Source of the DNA: a virus
Virus record (IMG/VR): IMGVR_UViG_3300024255_000017
Span: 1-64,000 of that record
DNA: 64,000 nucleotides
Direction: 5' to 3' (one strand)
Position 1 is the stretch's first letter. Each line of letters opens with the position of its first letter. Below are positions 36,868 to 48,000 of the stretch, piece by piece. Under the pieces are notes generated by a model. The model saw only the letters and a program-made list of their open reading frames with translations. It had not been told where the DNA came from and searched no databases. The translations under genes were made by a program, and so were the position numbers.

Positions 36868-38724
36868 ATGTCATTTTTTAGTAAAACAAGAATAAAGGCA
36901 ACAGAGTTATTCTTTGATGCATTTCAATATTTACAACGTCAGTATGACCAAGCTGGTGAGGTGTTTACTCCTGCTTCTCCATTTGGACAAATACTTACAG
37001 TGGTTGCAAACCTAGGTGAGTTAATTTTATTTTATATTGAAGCAGTAGCAACTGAGCTTAATATTAGTAGAGCTAGAAATATTGAATCAATATATGGATT
37101 ATCAAGATTAACTGGTCATGATCCTACTAGAGGTATATCTTCACAAGGTATAATTGGATTAAGATTAAACACATCTGCTGCAACTCTTGTTGAAGGGGAT
37201 TTTGTTCAAATACTAAATTACGTAGAATTAGAAGTTGGTCAAAACAACCTATCTTACTTTTTAAAATTTGATAGTGATTATATTAGATTAGAAAAAACTA
37301 CAAGATCATTTGTAAATGTACAATTAATTCAAGGTGAAAGAGAAGATCAAAAATTTACTGGTACTGGCTTAGATTTACAGAGTTACAATTTAACTACCAA
37401 AGATCCAACTGACCAATATATGGTTAGCATACATGTTGATGGTAAGCTATGGAAAAATGTAAATTCATTATATGACATGAATAACGGTGAGGAAGCTGTT
37501 ATGGTAAAAACAAGTGTAAATGGTGGAATAACAATTTTCTTTGGTAATAAGCAATTTGGAGAACCGCCTGCTTTAGGATCTATTATAAAAGTTACATATG
37601 TAAAAACTAGAGGATCTGCTGGTAATATAGGTGGTAAAAATATAGATTTAAAATTTAAAGATCCTGGTACGGATTCACAAGGGAACGAGGTTAATTTAGA
37701 TGAAGTACTATCATTAAATATTGTAAGAAATCCTATGTTCGGTTCTGATAGTGAAGATCCACAGTTTACAAGATTGATTGCACCGTATCAAAGTAATTCA
37801 TTTGTTTTAGCCAATCCTAATAATTACATTTACTATTTAAGTAAGTATGACTTCTTTTCTTTCGTAGATGCATATAATACTAAAGATGACCAGTATTTGG
37901 ATGATGACAATATTATATACTTATTTTTAATACCTGATATTGCTAAAAAGATAACAAGTGATAGAGATTATTTTAATGTTCCTGTTGAAGAGTTCACATT
38001 AACAGCAGATGAAAAAGAAATGGTATATGAAATTTTAAATGAGAGCGGTAGACAAATAGTTACAGCTGAAGTTAGAATTAATGATCCTGTAGTTAAAAGA
38101 TATGCAATGAATATTGTTATAAGATATGTGGAAGGTTTTGATAAAGACGAAATACATGCATCTATAAGAGAGCAACTTAGTACATATTTTATATACATAA
38201 ACAGAAGAGATAGAATTCCTAGATCAGATATTATTTCAATTATTGAAAATGTAGATGGTGTAGATTCTGTAAATGTATTCTTTATTTCTGAAGAGAACGA
38301 AAAAGCAATAAGAGATGGTTTTTATGAAGTACCGGTTTATGGTACAGATCCAGTAACCGATCAAAGAGTATTAATAGAAACTAATAAAATTACCATTAGA
38401 GGTGATGAAGATCCACAGTTAGGATTAGATGAGTTTGGTGATGTTGTTATTGGACCTGAGGATTTAGCAATCATAAGAGGTGGTTGGGATGATAGGAATG
38501 GATCATTCTATGAAGCAACACCTAACAAGAATGCACTAAGTTCACTTAACATATTCTTTAAAGGTACCATACCTAATAACCTTTATAATAAAACTCAGCA
38601 AGCTAAGTTTAATGATCTTAAGAGAAGTAGAGGAACTACGATTGCAACGGGAGGTAACTCAAGAAGCACTAACACTGGAAGATTACAAGATAATCCTACA
38701 TTAAAAGCAATAAGAGGAAAATAA
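36868..38724 (+). CDS. gp6-like baseplate wedge protein (gpJ family)
   Basis: The 618-aa protein has the length of T4 gp6 (660 aa) and the baseplate-J layout: an N-terminal helical pairing region, then ARNIESIYGLSRLTGHDPTRG (about 70-90), a central beta domain, and a C-terminal domain of the type IRYVEGFDKDEIHASIREQL (about 415-434). gp6 dimers form the inner ring of the baseplate. It follows gp25 as in T4. The last ~100 residues are unusual and Arg/Ser-rich. Confidence 0.82.
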   Translation: MSFFSKTRIKATELFFDAFQYLQRQYDQAGEVFTPASPFGQILTVVANLGELILFYIEAVATELNISRARNIESIYGLSRLTGHDPTRGISSQGIIGLRLNTSAATLVEGDFVQILNYVELEVGQNNLSYFLKFDSDYIRLEKTTRSFVNVQLIQGEREDQKFTGTGLDLQSYNLTTKDPTDQYMVSIHVDGKLWKNVNSLYDMNNGEEAVMVKTSVNGGITIFFGNKQFGEPPALGSIIKVTYVKTRGSAGNIGGKNIDLKFKDPGTDSQGNEVNLDEVLSLNIVRNPMFGSDSEDPQFTRLIAPYQSNSFVLANPNNYIYYLSKYDFFSFVDAYNTKDDQYLDDDNIIYLFLIPDIAKKITSDRDYFNVPVEEFTLTADEKEMVYEILNESGRQIVTAEVRINDPVVKRYAMNIVIRYVEGFDKDEIHASIREQLSTYFIYINRRDRIPRSDIISIIENVDGVDSVNVFFISEENEKAIRDGFYEVPVYGTDPVTDQRVLIETNKITIRGDEDPQLGLDEFGDVVIGPEDLAIIRGGWDDRNGSFYEATPNKNALSSLNIFFKGTIPNNLYNKTQQAKFNDLKRSRGTTIATGGNSRSTNTGRLQDNPTLKAIRGK

Positions 38725-38725
38725 T

Positions 38726-38995
38726 ATGAATATAGCCACAGAGAAAAGAACCGGTATGCCTAGTGTCTACAAAGCTACCTATGAAGAAGGCTGGGAGTTA
38801 AAAAACCTAGGTAATGACTATAATGAAAATTTAATGAGAAATTCATTTTCAAATTATATGTTTAGGAATGAAAGACTTTCAACCTTTTTAGATTCTTACT
38901 TAAAGCCTATTATGACATTTTGGATTAATAAAGTAAAATACCTTAGAATCTATTATAACTTTGGCGTGCCTAAAGATTACCAAAAAATAAATTAA
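38726..38995 (+). CDS. small wedge-module protein, 89 aa
   Basis: Encoded between gp6-like and gp7-like genes with one-base gaps. Basic, aromatic and helical (FSNYMFRNERLSTFLDSYLKP, about 44-63). It has no T4 equivalent that I recognise. Position suggests a wedge assembly protein. Confidence 0.55.
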   Translation: MNIATEKRTGMPSVYKATYEEGWELKNLGNDYNENLMRNSFSNYMFRNERLSTFLDSYLKPIMTFWINKVKYLRIYYNFGVPKDYQKIN

Positions 38996-38996
38996 G

Positions 38997-41900
38997 ATGG
39001 TTAATAACTGGAAACATTTAAATTTCTTTGATAAAGGTGGTAAGTATCTTAATTTTGATTATGACCCATCCGAAGATAGATGGTCAGGTACTATGTACTT
39101 ACCTGAAGTGTCTATAGGTTTATTTGAAGTTGGTCAAATTTTTATATTAGAAGAGTTTGTAAATAGAAATACTAATCTAAAGGAGTTTGGCTTTCCTCAT
39201 GGTGTTGAGGTTGCAACAGGTACTACTGGGTCTACTGGTGGAGTTTGTGAATGGACCGCTGAATGGGAAACAACAGATCCTAATGAAATATTCTTATTTC
39301 AATTTGACATGGATTTTAATACAGGTACACAGACCTCTTTAGAGATGGAAGCTGATGGTCCACCTTTAGAAATTATAACAGAATTAGAAATATCATTAAA
39401 TTCAGATCCTACTGAAACTATTGATCCTCAAGGGTATACCGTTACTGATGTAATTAACGCTGAGGCATTACAGCTCAATGTTGCAATAAGGTCAGAAAAA
39501 GAAAATACATTTAAAAGAACATTACTTATAAAGGATAGCTGCACAGATAAAATTATTGCAGAAATATTAATATATGGAGAGACTACTGGTGAAGACGAAA
39601 GATTAAGAGTTATGACTCAGAATATGGGTTATAATATTTTAGAATCAGATAGTGAAATATTTAGAAATACAAATATAAAAGAACTGCTGCCTGACTTTGA
39701 TGAGGTTAATTTGAAGAGAAAGGAAATTATGATGGAAGGTTATAATATCTATCCATTCATCGGTTCTTATAAAGGTTTAATAAATGCAATAAAGTTTTTT
39801 GGATATGATACTTTAAAAGTTAGAGAGTTCTGGAAAAACGTTGATGCTAATTCACCGATGTTTGGCAAATACATTATGAGTAATGATATTGATGTTTTTG
39901 AACCAACGGTTCAACTAAATGATAAAAAAATAACTTTACCTAATAAAAGGTTTAGAAAAACTAGTTTGTTTAGTTTAGTTTATAGAATTAATAACATTGT
40001 GCCTAATAGATTTGATGAAGAGTCATTACCTATAACTGAAGAGAATTATGATTTTACTATTGAAGAAATTTTAATTAAGTTATTTGGATTAAAGAAAAAA
40101 TTAGAAAATGAATTTTTACCACTTAATGCTAGAATTAAAGATATAACAGGTGAGGCTGATTTTTTCGGATTACTTGAAGTTGTTAATACATTAAGTAGAA
40201 ATGATAAAAGAGAAATTGTAGCAGGTATAGATACCAACTTTAAATTGTCAACTGAAGATTGTATATACATGGAGGACCTAAGATCATTTAGTTCATTCTG
40301 TCTAGCATCAGAAGGGATAGTTGATGAAGCTATTGTTAATTTTTGTAATGCTTATATTGCACCACTCTCACCGGTTAATGCAATAGGTAGAAATTTATTG
40401 TTAGGTCCAACTACACCAGGACAGGTTTACCCACCATCACCAATAGGACCGGATTTTAATGGACCTATGGGAATCCCATATGATGGAAGTAATGTTACAA
40501 TAGCAGGATTAGCTGATGCATTTTTAGCATACTTTACTAGATATGCACCAGATTTAAATAAGGTTGGAGCGTGGCCTGATGGGGAGTCTTCATACTATCT
40601 TCCAGATAAACCAGGTATACCAGTTGGTGCAATGACAATTTTAGAAAACGATTCTTTTAATAATATAACTTGGGATAATGTTGATTCTACTTGGGACCAG
40701 TTAAATGATGCCAATAAATTCTTTACATTTGATATAGATCCACAGGGTGTTGCTGCAGGCGATGTATTTACAATTAATGACCCAGACACTAACACAGGAG
40801 CTACATATACTGCTGTTCTTGGTGATACTGATACTGATGTAAGAAATGCTTTATATAATCAACTTATAGCATTGAGTAATTTATTTAACCAACCGTGGAT
40901 ATGGTGGGATATTACAAAAGAGACTGGTGTAACCGGGGATGTTCTTAGATTATTTGGTCAAAATGTAGATAGATTAAAAGTAACATGCCAATCATCATTT
41001 GGGTCTGCTTTGCTATTTAACCAATTACCAGGTGAAACGTTATTTACTTGGGATGGTATTGAACGTGGAAATTTTGAAGAAATAGAATGGACAATTTATA
41101 AGGAAGAGACTGATATTTCTCCATCATACTACAAGGTATTTAGAGGACCTCTATCACAGTATAATAAATTGCCAATAATATTACCGTATGTTGGAACATA
41201 TAGTGTAGAGATGAAGCTATTTGATCTGTATAACAATATATCATCTAATGTAAAGACTGATTTTATTTGTGTAGAAAATAGAGAGGTTGAATATTCAGGT
41301 TGGTACCAAGCAAGGAAAGCTAACTATAGCTGGAACAGCGAGGCTAAAGAAGTTTGGAATAATTATGGCTCATTATGGAATTTACCTATTACACCTAGTG
41401 TTACATGGGATGAAGAAAGTCCTAGCTTATATGAATCACTTGATAGGGTTAATGCTATTCTTAATAACTTTGGTTTAGGTGCTTCACCAGACTTTCAATT
41501 ATTGAATTACCAAGATGATGGTAAAGCTAGTTTTAGTGGCCCATACAGATGGGATAATTTAACAACGGGTGGTTGGAACGATACTTATCATTTATGGTGG
41601 GATATGACTAGTACATCTGGTGATACTCCTGCATTCTTTCAGTTTAAAGAAGTTCAACCAGAAACATATTTAAAAATTACAGCATTAAACGGAGATACAG
41701 CAGAACATTATTTTGACTCTTCTATAACTACATTAGCTGAAGCAGCCGCTGATTTAAATGTAAGTACTAATACTATTATTAATAAGTATGTATATAATGT
41801 TGTATATGACGCATCTAATAATCAGATGTTTGTACAAGCAGTTTGTAGATATTTTGGGTTACATGGAGATTTTAAAAATGTGGATATAGTATATGCAGAC

Positions 41901-42284
41901 GGTGATAATGTTTGCCCATCTACTGGAACCGGTTCACCGTGGCCAACTGGAGATGACAATTGTCCTAGTTTAATTTATAGAAAAGGACAAAGTGTAGCAA
42001 GCAACCCGACATGGAACACTGCTAAGTTTATAAATAATGGAAAGACTTTACCAAAAATGACTTGGCTTATGTTTGTTTATGATAAATGTAAGATACCTGG
42101 TAAAGGTAAGCCTAGATGGATAATTAAGAATACAACTAACTCCAGCATGGCTGATATATATTTTGAGAGTAAATACTTAACTTATTTGTTTAAGAATTCA
42201 GGGAAATATGAAATCACCCTTGAACTTACTGATACGAATGGGAATAAATATAAAAAGAATAGAAATATTCTAGTAATTAAATAA
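38997..42284 (+). CDS. gp7-like large baseplate wedge protein
   Basis: At 1095 aa it is close to T4 gp7 (1032 aa) and occupies the gp7 place after gp6. It begins with a compact domain (NWKHLNFFDKGGKYLNFDYD), contains a conserved-looking helical segment (PFIGSYKGLINAIKFFGYDT, about 252-271), several beta-sandwich domains and a C-terminal PKD/Ig-like domain (KYEITLELTDTNGNKYKKN). gp7 links the inner baseplate to the outer ring and fibre sockets. Equivalence rests on size and order. Confidence 0.6.
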   Translation: MVNNWKHLNFFDKGGKYLNFDYDPSEDRWSGTMYLPEVSIGLFEVGQIFILEEFVNRNTNLKEFGFPHGVEVATGTTGSTGGVCEWTAEWETTDPNEIFLFQFDMDFNTGTQTSLEMEADGPPLEIITELEISLNSDPTETIDPQGYTVTDVINAEALQLNVAIRSEKENTFKRTLLIKDSCTDKIIAEILIYGETTGEDERLRVMTQNMGYNILESDSEIFRNTNIKELLPDFDEVNLKRKEIMMEGYNIYPFIGSYKGLINAIKFFGYDTLKVREFWKNVDANSPMFGKYIMSNDIDVFEPTVQLNDKKITLPNKRFRKTSLFSLVYRINNIVPNRFDEESLPITEENYDFTIEEILIKLFGLKKKLENEFLPLNARIKDITGEADFFGLLEVVNTLSRNDKREIVAGIDTNFKLSTEDCIYMEDLRSFSSFCLASEGIVDEAIVNFCNAYIAPLSPVNAIGRNLLLGPTTPGQVYPPSPIGPDFNGPMGIPYDGSNVTIAGLADAFLAYFTRYAPDLNKVGAWPDGESSYYLPDKPGIPVGAMTILENDSFNNITWDNVDSTWDQLNDANKFFTFDIDPQGVAAGDVFTINDPDTNTGATYTAVLGDTDTDVRNALYNQLIALSNLFNQPWIWWDITKETGVTGDVLRLFGQNVDRLKVTCQSSFGSALLFNQLPGETLFTWDGIERGNFEEIEWTIYKEETDISPSYYKVFRGPLSQYNKLPIILPYVGTYSVEMKLFDLYNNISSNVKTDFICVENREVEYSGWYQARKANYSWNSEAKEVWNNYGSLWNLPITPSVTWDEESPSLYESLDRVNAILNNFGLGASPDFQLLNYQDDGKASFSGPYRWDNLTTGGWNDTYHLWWDMTSTSGDTPAFFQFKEVQPETYLKITALNGDTAEHYFDSSITTLAEAAADLNVSTNTIINKYVYNVVYDASNNQMFVQAVCRYFGLHGDFKNVDIVYADGDNVCPSTGTGSPWPTGDDNCPSLIYRKGQSVASNPTWNTAKFINNGKTLPKMTWLMFVYDKCKIPGKGKPRWIIKNTTNSSMADIYFESKYLTYLFKNSGKYEITLELTDTNGNKYKKNRNILVIK

Positions 42285-42293
42285 AGAAAAGAA

Positions 42294-42938
42294 ATGGCAA
42301 TTAGCGTAACAGAAATTCTTGGAACAGATTCGTTATCCGGATCCAGACTGGTATTGAATGATAACTTCAATATCTTGACCAGTGAAATTAATGCAATGGA
42401 GGTTTATTTTAATCCTACCGCAGGAACACTCAGTAATCTACAAAACGTGCAAACAGAAGCACTAAGAGTAGGTTTAAGTACTGTTCTATTAGACATTAAT
42501 GCTTCTACATTTGATGTATTAACAAATGTTAATATGACAGGTAATCTTAACCTTAATGGTGGAGGATTATTTAGAAATGATGTAGATCCACAAACATTAA
42601 ACGATGGTTTTGCAACAGGGTTACCTGGTGTAATTACTGTTGGTACAAGTACAGCAATACCACCATATACAGTGGAGAGAGTTGGAAATAGTACCGGTAC
42701 TGTAGTAACTATACAGCTTAATGATGGTGCAATTGGTCAAGAATTATTTTTTGTATACTCCGAAGCACAAACAGGATTGATCACTATCCAAGGTGCATCT
42801 ACTCCATTAGTACTACCAGGTGGTACTAAAATTGATTTAGATGCGCAAGGTAAAACTGCTCACCTACTTTGTGTAGACGATGGTACAGGAAATGGGGTTT
42901 GGTTCTTAGTAGGTGGAACTGGTTATACAATAAGTTAA
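42294..42938 (+). CDS. small fibre or baseplate-tip protein with shared N-terminal module
   Basis: The first ~30 residues (MAISVTEILGTDSLSGSRLVLNDNFNIL) resemble those of the 856-aa protein at 53696 (MAITIQELIASDTVSQAVDKINFNFDQL), suggesting a common docking element. The rest is a beta-rich domain (VTIQLNDGAIGQELFFVYSE...). Probably a small fibre or baseplate outer-ring protein. Spacing to neighbours is 9 and 18 bases. Confidence 0.55.
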   Translation: MAISVTEILGTDSLSGSRLVLNDNFNILTSEINAMEVYFNPTAGTLSNLQNVQTEALRVGLSTVLLDINASTFDVLTNVNMTGNLNLNGGGLFRNDVDPQTLNDGFATGLPGVITVGTSTAIPPYTVERVGNSTGTVVTIQLNDGAIGQELFFVYSEAQTGLITIQGASTPLVLPGGTKIDLDAQGKTAHLLCVDDGTGNGVWFLVGGTGYTIS

Positions 42939-42956
42939 TAAAAAGAAAAACGATAC

Positions 42957-45074
42957 ATGGCAACGACGCCTTTAATTAAAACGCCGCAGGCTGATGGGGG
43001 TACATTTTATACCTTCTCTTCATCTGCACGAGATCTCTCAAAGACCCTTAACAATGATGAGCTTAAGTTGGTCTTTTCTAAGTTTGTGCTTTTAAATATA
43101 CCGGATTTTGATAGACTAAATCCAGTAAGTTTTGATAGTTATGAAAACTATATGCAATTTGATACTATAGATGGTATGATTGCAAGTGGTGGTTTAAAGG
43201 GTGATCCTAATGTTAACTTTACCGAAAGTCTTCAGAATTACGCGCTGAACTTAGAGGAGTTAATCATTAGTGATTCATCATATGATAATACAACACAGAG
43301 ATCTGTAGCTGAAAGAGTATTCTTTAAATGGATGAAAGAAACAGGTGCAATGAGATTTAGACCTGCTACTAATTTAGAGAAAAATCCTGGAGTAACACGA
43401 CCTCTATTTGTAGAAGAAGATACAATGGAGACTGGTGATTATCAGTACAGGAGAGTTGTAAAATATGTAGGTGATATAGATATTGTAAATAATGTAGATA
43501 AAGCAGGTGAGGCTTATACTGAACTTTATATTAATGTACCGACTGAAGTAGGTGGTACTCCAACTATTTTATTTGATTCTATTTCAGATGCAAACTATCA
43601 ACCTAGTTTAAGAATACAAGGTAAAGATGAATTTATTTTAGGTCGTGGCCCAAGCACAGTACAACCACAAGGTTTAAGTATTAATGCATTTTATGATTAT
43701 GATGATCCACTACAGGGTGATCCTGCAAATGGAGGTTATACAGATCCTAATGCTAACTGGATGTTAGAACCTAATCCACCTACATCTAAAGAATCTTATT
43801 TTACTGAACCTAATACATTTACTAATACTGCTAATATTAATATAAGAAAATATCCTGCTGATTATGGTAATCCTCCAGGGTTTAACGGTTCTGCTTATGT
43901 TAGGAATCAACTAGATGGAATTTCTGTAGATTTTACACCTAATGATTATGAGCAGATTATAACAGATCCAACAATTGCAACAATACCCCAATTTAATGGA
44001 ACTGATTTAGCAAGTACATTTGAATTTAATGCCGTGTTAGTTTATTATGACATGGTAGATACTAGTAACACTGCAAATACTGTTACTAATCTTTATGGTA
44101 TTTTATTAGTGGATAATATTACACCAACAACAGATGGTGGCTATATTCAAAGATACCCTAAATATAAACCTAATAAAGTAACAGGACAGAACGGAAACAG
44201 TTATGGATTTAAAATTAATTTACGATTTGATGCTTCACCAGGAACGGCCGGTATCGACACAATCGTTAATGACTATAATACATTTTCAATGCAGCTCTTC
44301 AGTGAAGCGACTGCACAACTACAAGAATCAGCTAAAATATTCCAATCTCAACAATTAGAAATATCTGAATTAGATCAAAAGGTTCAAACTTTAGAAAATC
44401 AAATAACTAACGTAGCAGATGTCACTTCTCTACAAGCACAGATCACAAGTGTACAAAATCAATTAGATAATGCTAACTTGGCATTTGCCAACGATACTGT
44501 TTTATTAGATCTTATTGCTAAAAATTCTGATGAGATACAAGGTTTAGCAAATGGAAATGTACCGGTATCTTTACAATATAATACAGACGTGGTAAGACAG
44601 GGTACTGGTATAAGTGTAGATACTAATACACCTAATTTAATAACTGTATCATTAGCTACACAGGAATACTCGTTTGTGATTCCTTTTAATTCAAGTGAAA
44701 CTGTTATAGATACATTAAATCCATTAAATCTAAACACCGCTTTACCACAAGTGTTTACTGAATTGGTAACCTATACAAATATGTTAAGGTTGGATACGGT
44801 TAATGAAGCAGGTGGTGATTTAAATATTTACATAGATGATACTATGATACAATGGAAAACTGGTCAAACTTTTAGATTAGCATTTAATAATAATTTAAAT
44901 ATAGGATCAAGAAATATAAGACTATGGACCGATGCACCTAGTAGACTTAATACTGGTTCGTTTGGTATTTCAATGGGAGTGATTCCAAATTCTGAAATTT
45001 CCACAAAACCTATAATAGAATTTATATGTACAGAGCAAGGTATTTTAAATTTCGTGTTTGATATCATTAAATAA
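42957..45074 (+). CDS. large virion structural protein, 705 aa
   Basis: Begins with TPLIKTPQADGGTFYTFSSS, then a helical and beta-rich body; residues about 455-500 form a coiled coil (SQQLEISELDQKVQTLENQI), followed by a beta domain. Layout (globular, coiled coil, beta) suggests a trimeric fibre or baseplate spoke such as T4 gp8/gp9-like parts, without a specific match. Confidence 0.55.
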   Translation: MATTPLIKTPQADGGTFYTFSSSARDLSKTLNNDELKLVFSKFVLLNIPDFDRLNPVSFDSYENYMQFDTIDGMIASGGLKGDPNVNFTESLQNYALNLEELIISDSSYDNTTQRSVAERVFFKWMKETGAMRFRPATNLEKNPGVTRPLFVEEDTMETGDYQYRRVVKYVGDIDIVNNVDKAGEAYTELYINVPTEVGGTPTILFDSISDANYQPSLRIQGKDEFILGRGPSTVQPQGLSINAFYDYDDPLQGDPANGGYTDPNANWMLEPNPPTSKESYFTEPNTFTNTANINIRKYPADYGNPPGFNGSAYVRNQLDGISVDFTPNDYEQIITDPTIATIPQFNGTDLASTFEFNAVLVYYDMVDTSNTANTVTNLYGILLVDNITPTTDGGYIQRYPKYKPNKVTGQNGNSYGFKINLRFDASPGTAGIDTIVNDYNTFSMQLFSEATAQLQESAKIFQSQQLEISELDQKVQTLENQITNVADVTSLQAQITSVQNQLDNANLAFANDTVLLDLIAKNSDEIQGLANGNVPVSLQYNTDVVRQGTGISVDTNTPNLITVSLATQEYSFVIPFNSSETVIDTLNPLNLNTALPQVFTELVTYTNMLRLDTVNEAGGDLNIYIDDTMIQWKTGQTFRLAFNNNLNIGSRNIRLWTDAPSRLNTGSFGISMGVIPNSEISTKPIIEFICTEQGILNFVFDIIK

Positions 45075-45099
45075 ATAATAAAAGAAAGAAGAAAAATAA

Positions 45100-48000
45100 A
45101 TGGCTGAAAATAATTCAATATCAACAATGCTTCCGGAGCTTCTTAGACTTTTTAATAATTCTTTAGAAAGTTTTGAGAAAGTTAATCAGGCCATAACTTC
45201 TAGTAATGAGTCGGTAACTATTAATATTCAAAACAATGACGGAACAAATTCAAGAGTAACTATTCCTAGTTTTGGTTTTCTAAAAAATTCAGTAGATAGG
45301 CTACAGAATAATATTGATACTATTACAAATGTTGGTGGTCAAAACAGTTCTATTAGATTATCTGATGGTACCTTTAGAAAATTAGTATTAGCTAAACTAC
45401 CAACAGAAGCAATAGACTTAACTTCGATTAATTCAATTGAGAATTTTAATATTAAACCTAATTGGTTTTTTGAAGAATTAATTAATCCTCTTCTTTACGT
45501 ATCATTTGATTTAACTGGGCAGGTTCCTATAGACACAGAAAGAGCAATAATCCAAAGATACATATTAAATACAAATACCCAGAGTAAGATTAACTTTTTT
45601 AATAATACTTATAACGGTAGAGCAGATATAAGTTATGATGAATTTTTACAACAAATAGTTGAACGAAATATTTCATATGTATTAGATGAGGATGTTGTAG
45701 ATTTACCACCAAGAGTTAAAAGATATACTGGAAAGTTTAGTGTACTTAGAATATCAGATGTTACTTCTACTGATGTAATAAATGGAGCTAGTGTAACAAC
45801 ACAACGCAAACAATATAAATTAAATAAGATTTTTTATACTGATGTAGAGGCTGACTTTGATGACACAGTACAGCTTTCAGTAGGAGATAGTCTTGAGGTT
45901 CTTTCTAATCCAATAAGCACAAGATATAAAGTAACTAATGTTGACTCTAGTACAAACACAGTTATTGTAGAATTAGTTGAAGGATCGGATCCAATTAGAA
46001 TAGGCGCGGATCAGTTAAAAATTGCATCTTCATTAGAAGATAATGTTCAAGTTGATGTTACAGTAGGATTCAATGAGAGGTGTATTACTTTTGTAAAACC
46101 TATTGATCCTGATTCAAAAATACCTGCAGTAAATTGGTCACCAGGTAGTGGATATTATACTAATACATTGACAACCATTAATGCTGATGGTGTTAAACAA
46201 ACATTAGCAGAGTATTACCAACAGAGTGCAATTGATTTTGGATCAATGTTACTTTCTTTTGCTGATGATAAGATACCAACAACTAGAGAAGGTATTAAAC
46301 CTAACTCTCCTATTTTAAATGATAGTGATTTTTCAGTTAAATTAATTAATGCTCAAGTGAGTGATTCATCTTCGATAGTTGAACTTACTGATCTTAATAA
46401 CCAGAAAAATACGATAGAAGCTACATTAAAAGAATTGGATGGTGCAATTGCACAAAGCAGAACTAAAATTCAAACCACTAATTATAAAACTGAAGTAGAA
46501 AGAGATGCTGATAAGAATGCATTACAAGGTTTAATTACCGAGAGATCTTCGCAAGCTGAATTATATGCATCGGTTGTTAAAGAGATTGATGCTAAAGCAA
46601 AAGATAATTCAGTATCTAGTATTACACCTAAATATAGAGCTCGTGGTTTTTGGGCGATGCCAGAAGAAAAATCTACACCGGCAACTGGTCTACAGTCAAT
46701 AGTTAAATTTAAGACTAGGTATAGATACTTATCCAGCGACGGCGCAGCAAACCCAGTTGATCAATTTACATTTAAGGATGGTTCAGGTGATACACAAGGT
46801 GCGTTTTCAAATTATAATATTGTAGAAAGTACACTAAGACCTAGAGCAAAGAGTTCTCTAACTGGTGTATACCAGTGGGTTGATATAAATACTGATAATG
46901 CAGATGCTGTTAATATTAATCAATTAGATATCCCAATAAGAAAAGGTGAGCAAGTAGAGGTTCAAGTAAAATCTATATCCGAGGCAGGATGGCCATCTAA
47001 TCCATTAGAAAGCGATTGGTCTAATTCTATAATTCTTACATTCCCAGCAGATCTTAGTTCAGATAATGCAACAGAGGCTATCATAAATCAAAATCAGCAA
47101 GATTTAGCAAAAGTAGCATTAGAACAAGATTTAAATGAAATGGGAATACAGGAACATTTAAGTTCTTCCTTTGTTGCTAATGAAACTTATTTTGCTCATT
47201 CTAGTCCGGTAATTGCATCAGGATTTTTATCGGAAAACCAAACGCCTATTGACTTATTTACAAAGTTATCACAGATGCAATCCCAATTGGATTTATTCCA
47301 AGAGTTACTTGCACAGGCACAGGGTAATTTGGTGGTTACTATAATTGATGATCAGGGTAATGTACAAAATCTAAAAAGAAATTCAGTAACAAAAATATTT
47401 GCTGGTTTCTATGCACAGGAGGTTACTAATCTTGATGATCCAAGAGGGGCTATTATATCCAAAACATTCTTTATTAACTTAGCTAATAACGAACAAACTG
47501 GTTTAAGGTTAATTTCTAGAATATCTGGTAATAGAAGCCGAATGGTTAAGCAATCAGAAAATCCTAATTATGTTGGTAATATTAGCTCTATTACAGGTGG
47601 TACTACAATATTACCTGCAACATATTCATGGTTAGATAATAGCCAAGCAAACCAAAGCAACAATCAACCAACGTTTAAATCTGATGATGCAGATTATAAT
47701 ACAGTAAGAAAATATGATCTTACTCCTATTATATTATCTAACCCTGATGTAACAGCTCAGACTAAGTATGGGCAAACTACATCATTATCACCTTTTCAAT
47801 CAACACAGAATAAAAACCAATTTATAAATAGTAGGTTTAGTGATGTTTCATCTGAAAATGATTTTTACAGTTATAGCAGACCTGGTGATGGTAAATTTAC
47901 ATTTAATTTAGATACTGCTGAAAACTTTTATGGAAGACAAAATGGAACAATGGGTACAACTTCTGGTCAGTTTATTTGGGGTGGTGGTTTTAATGAAGAT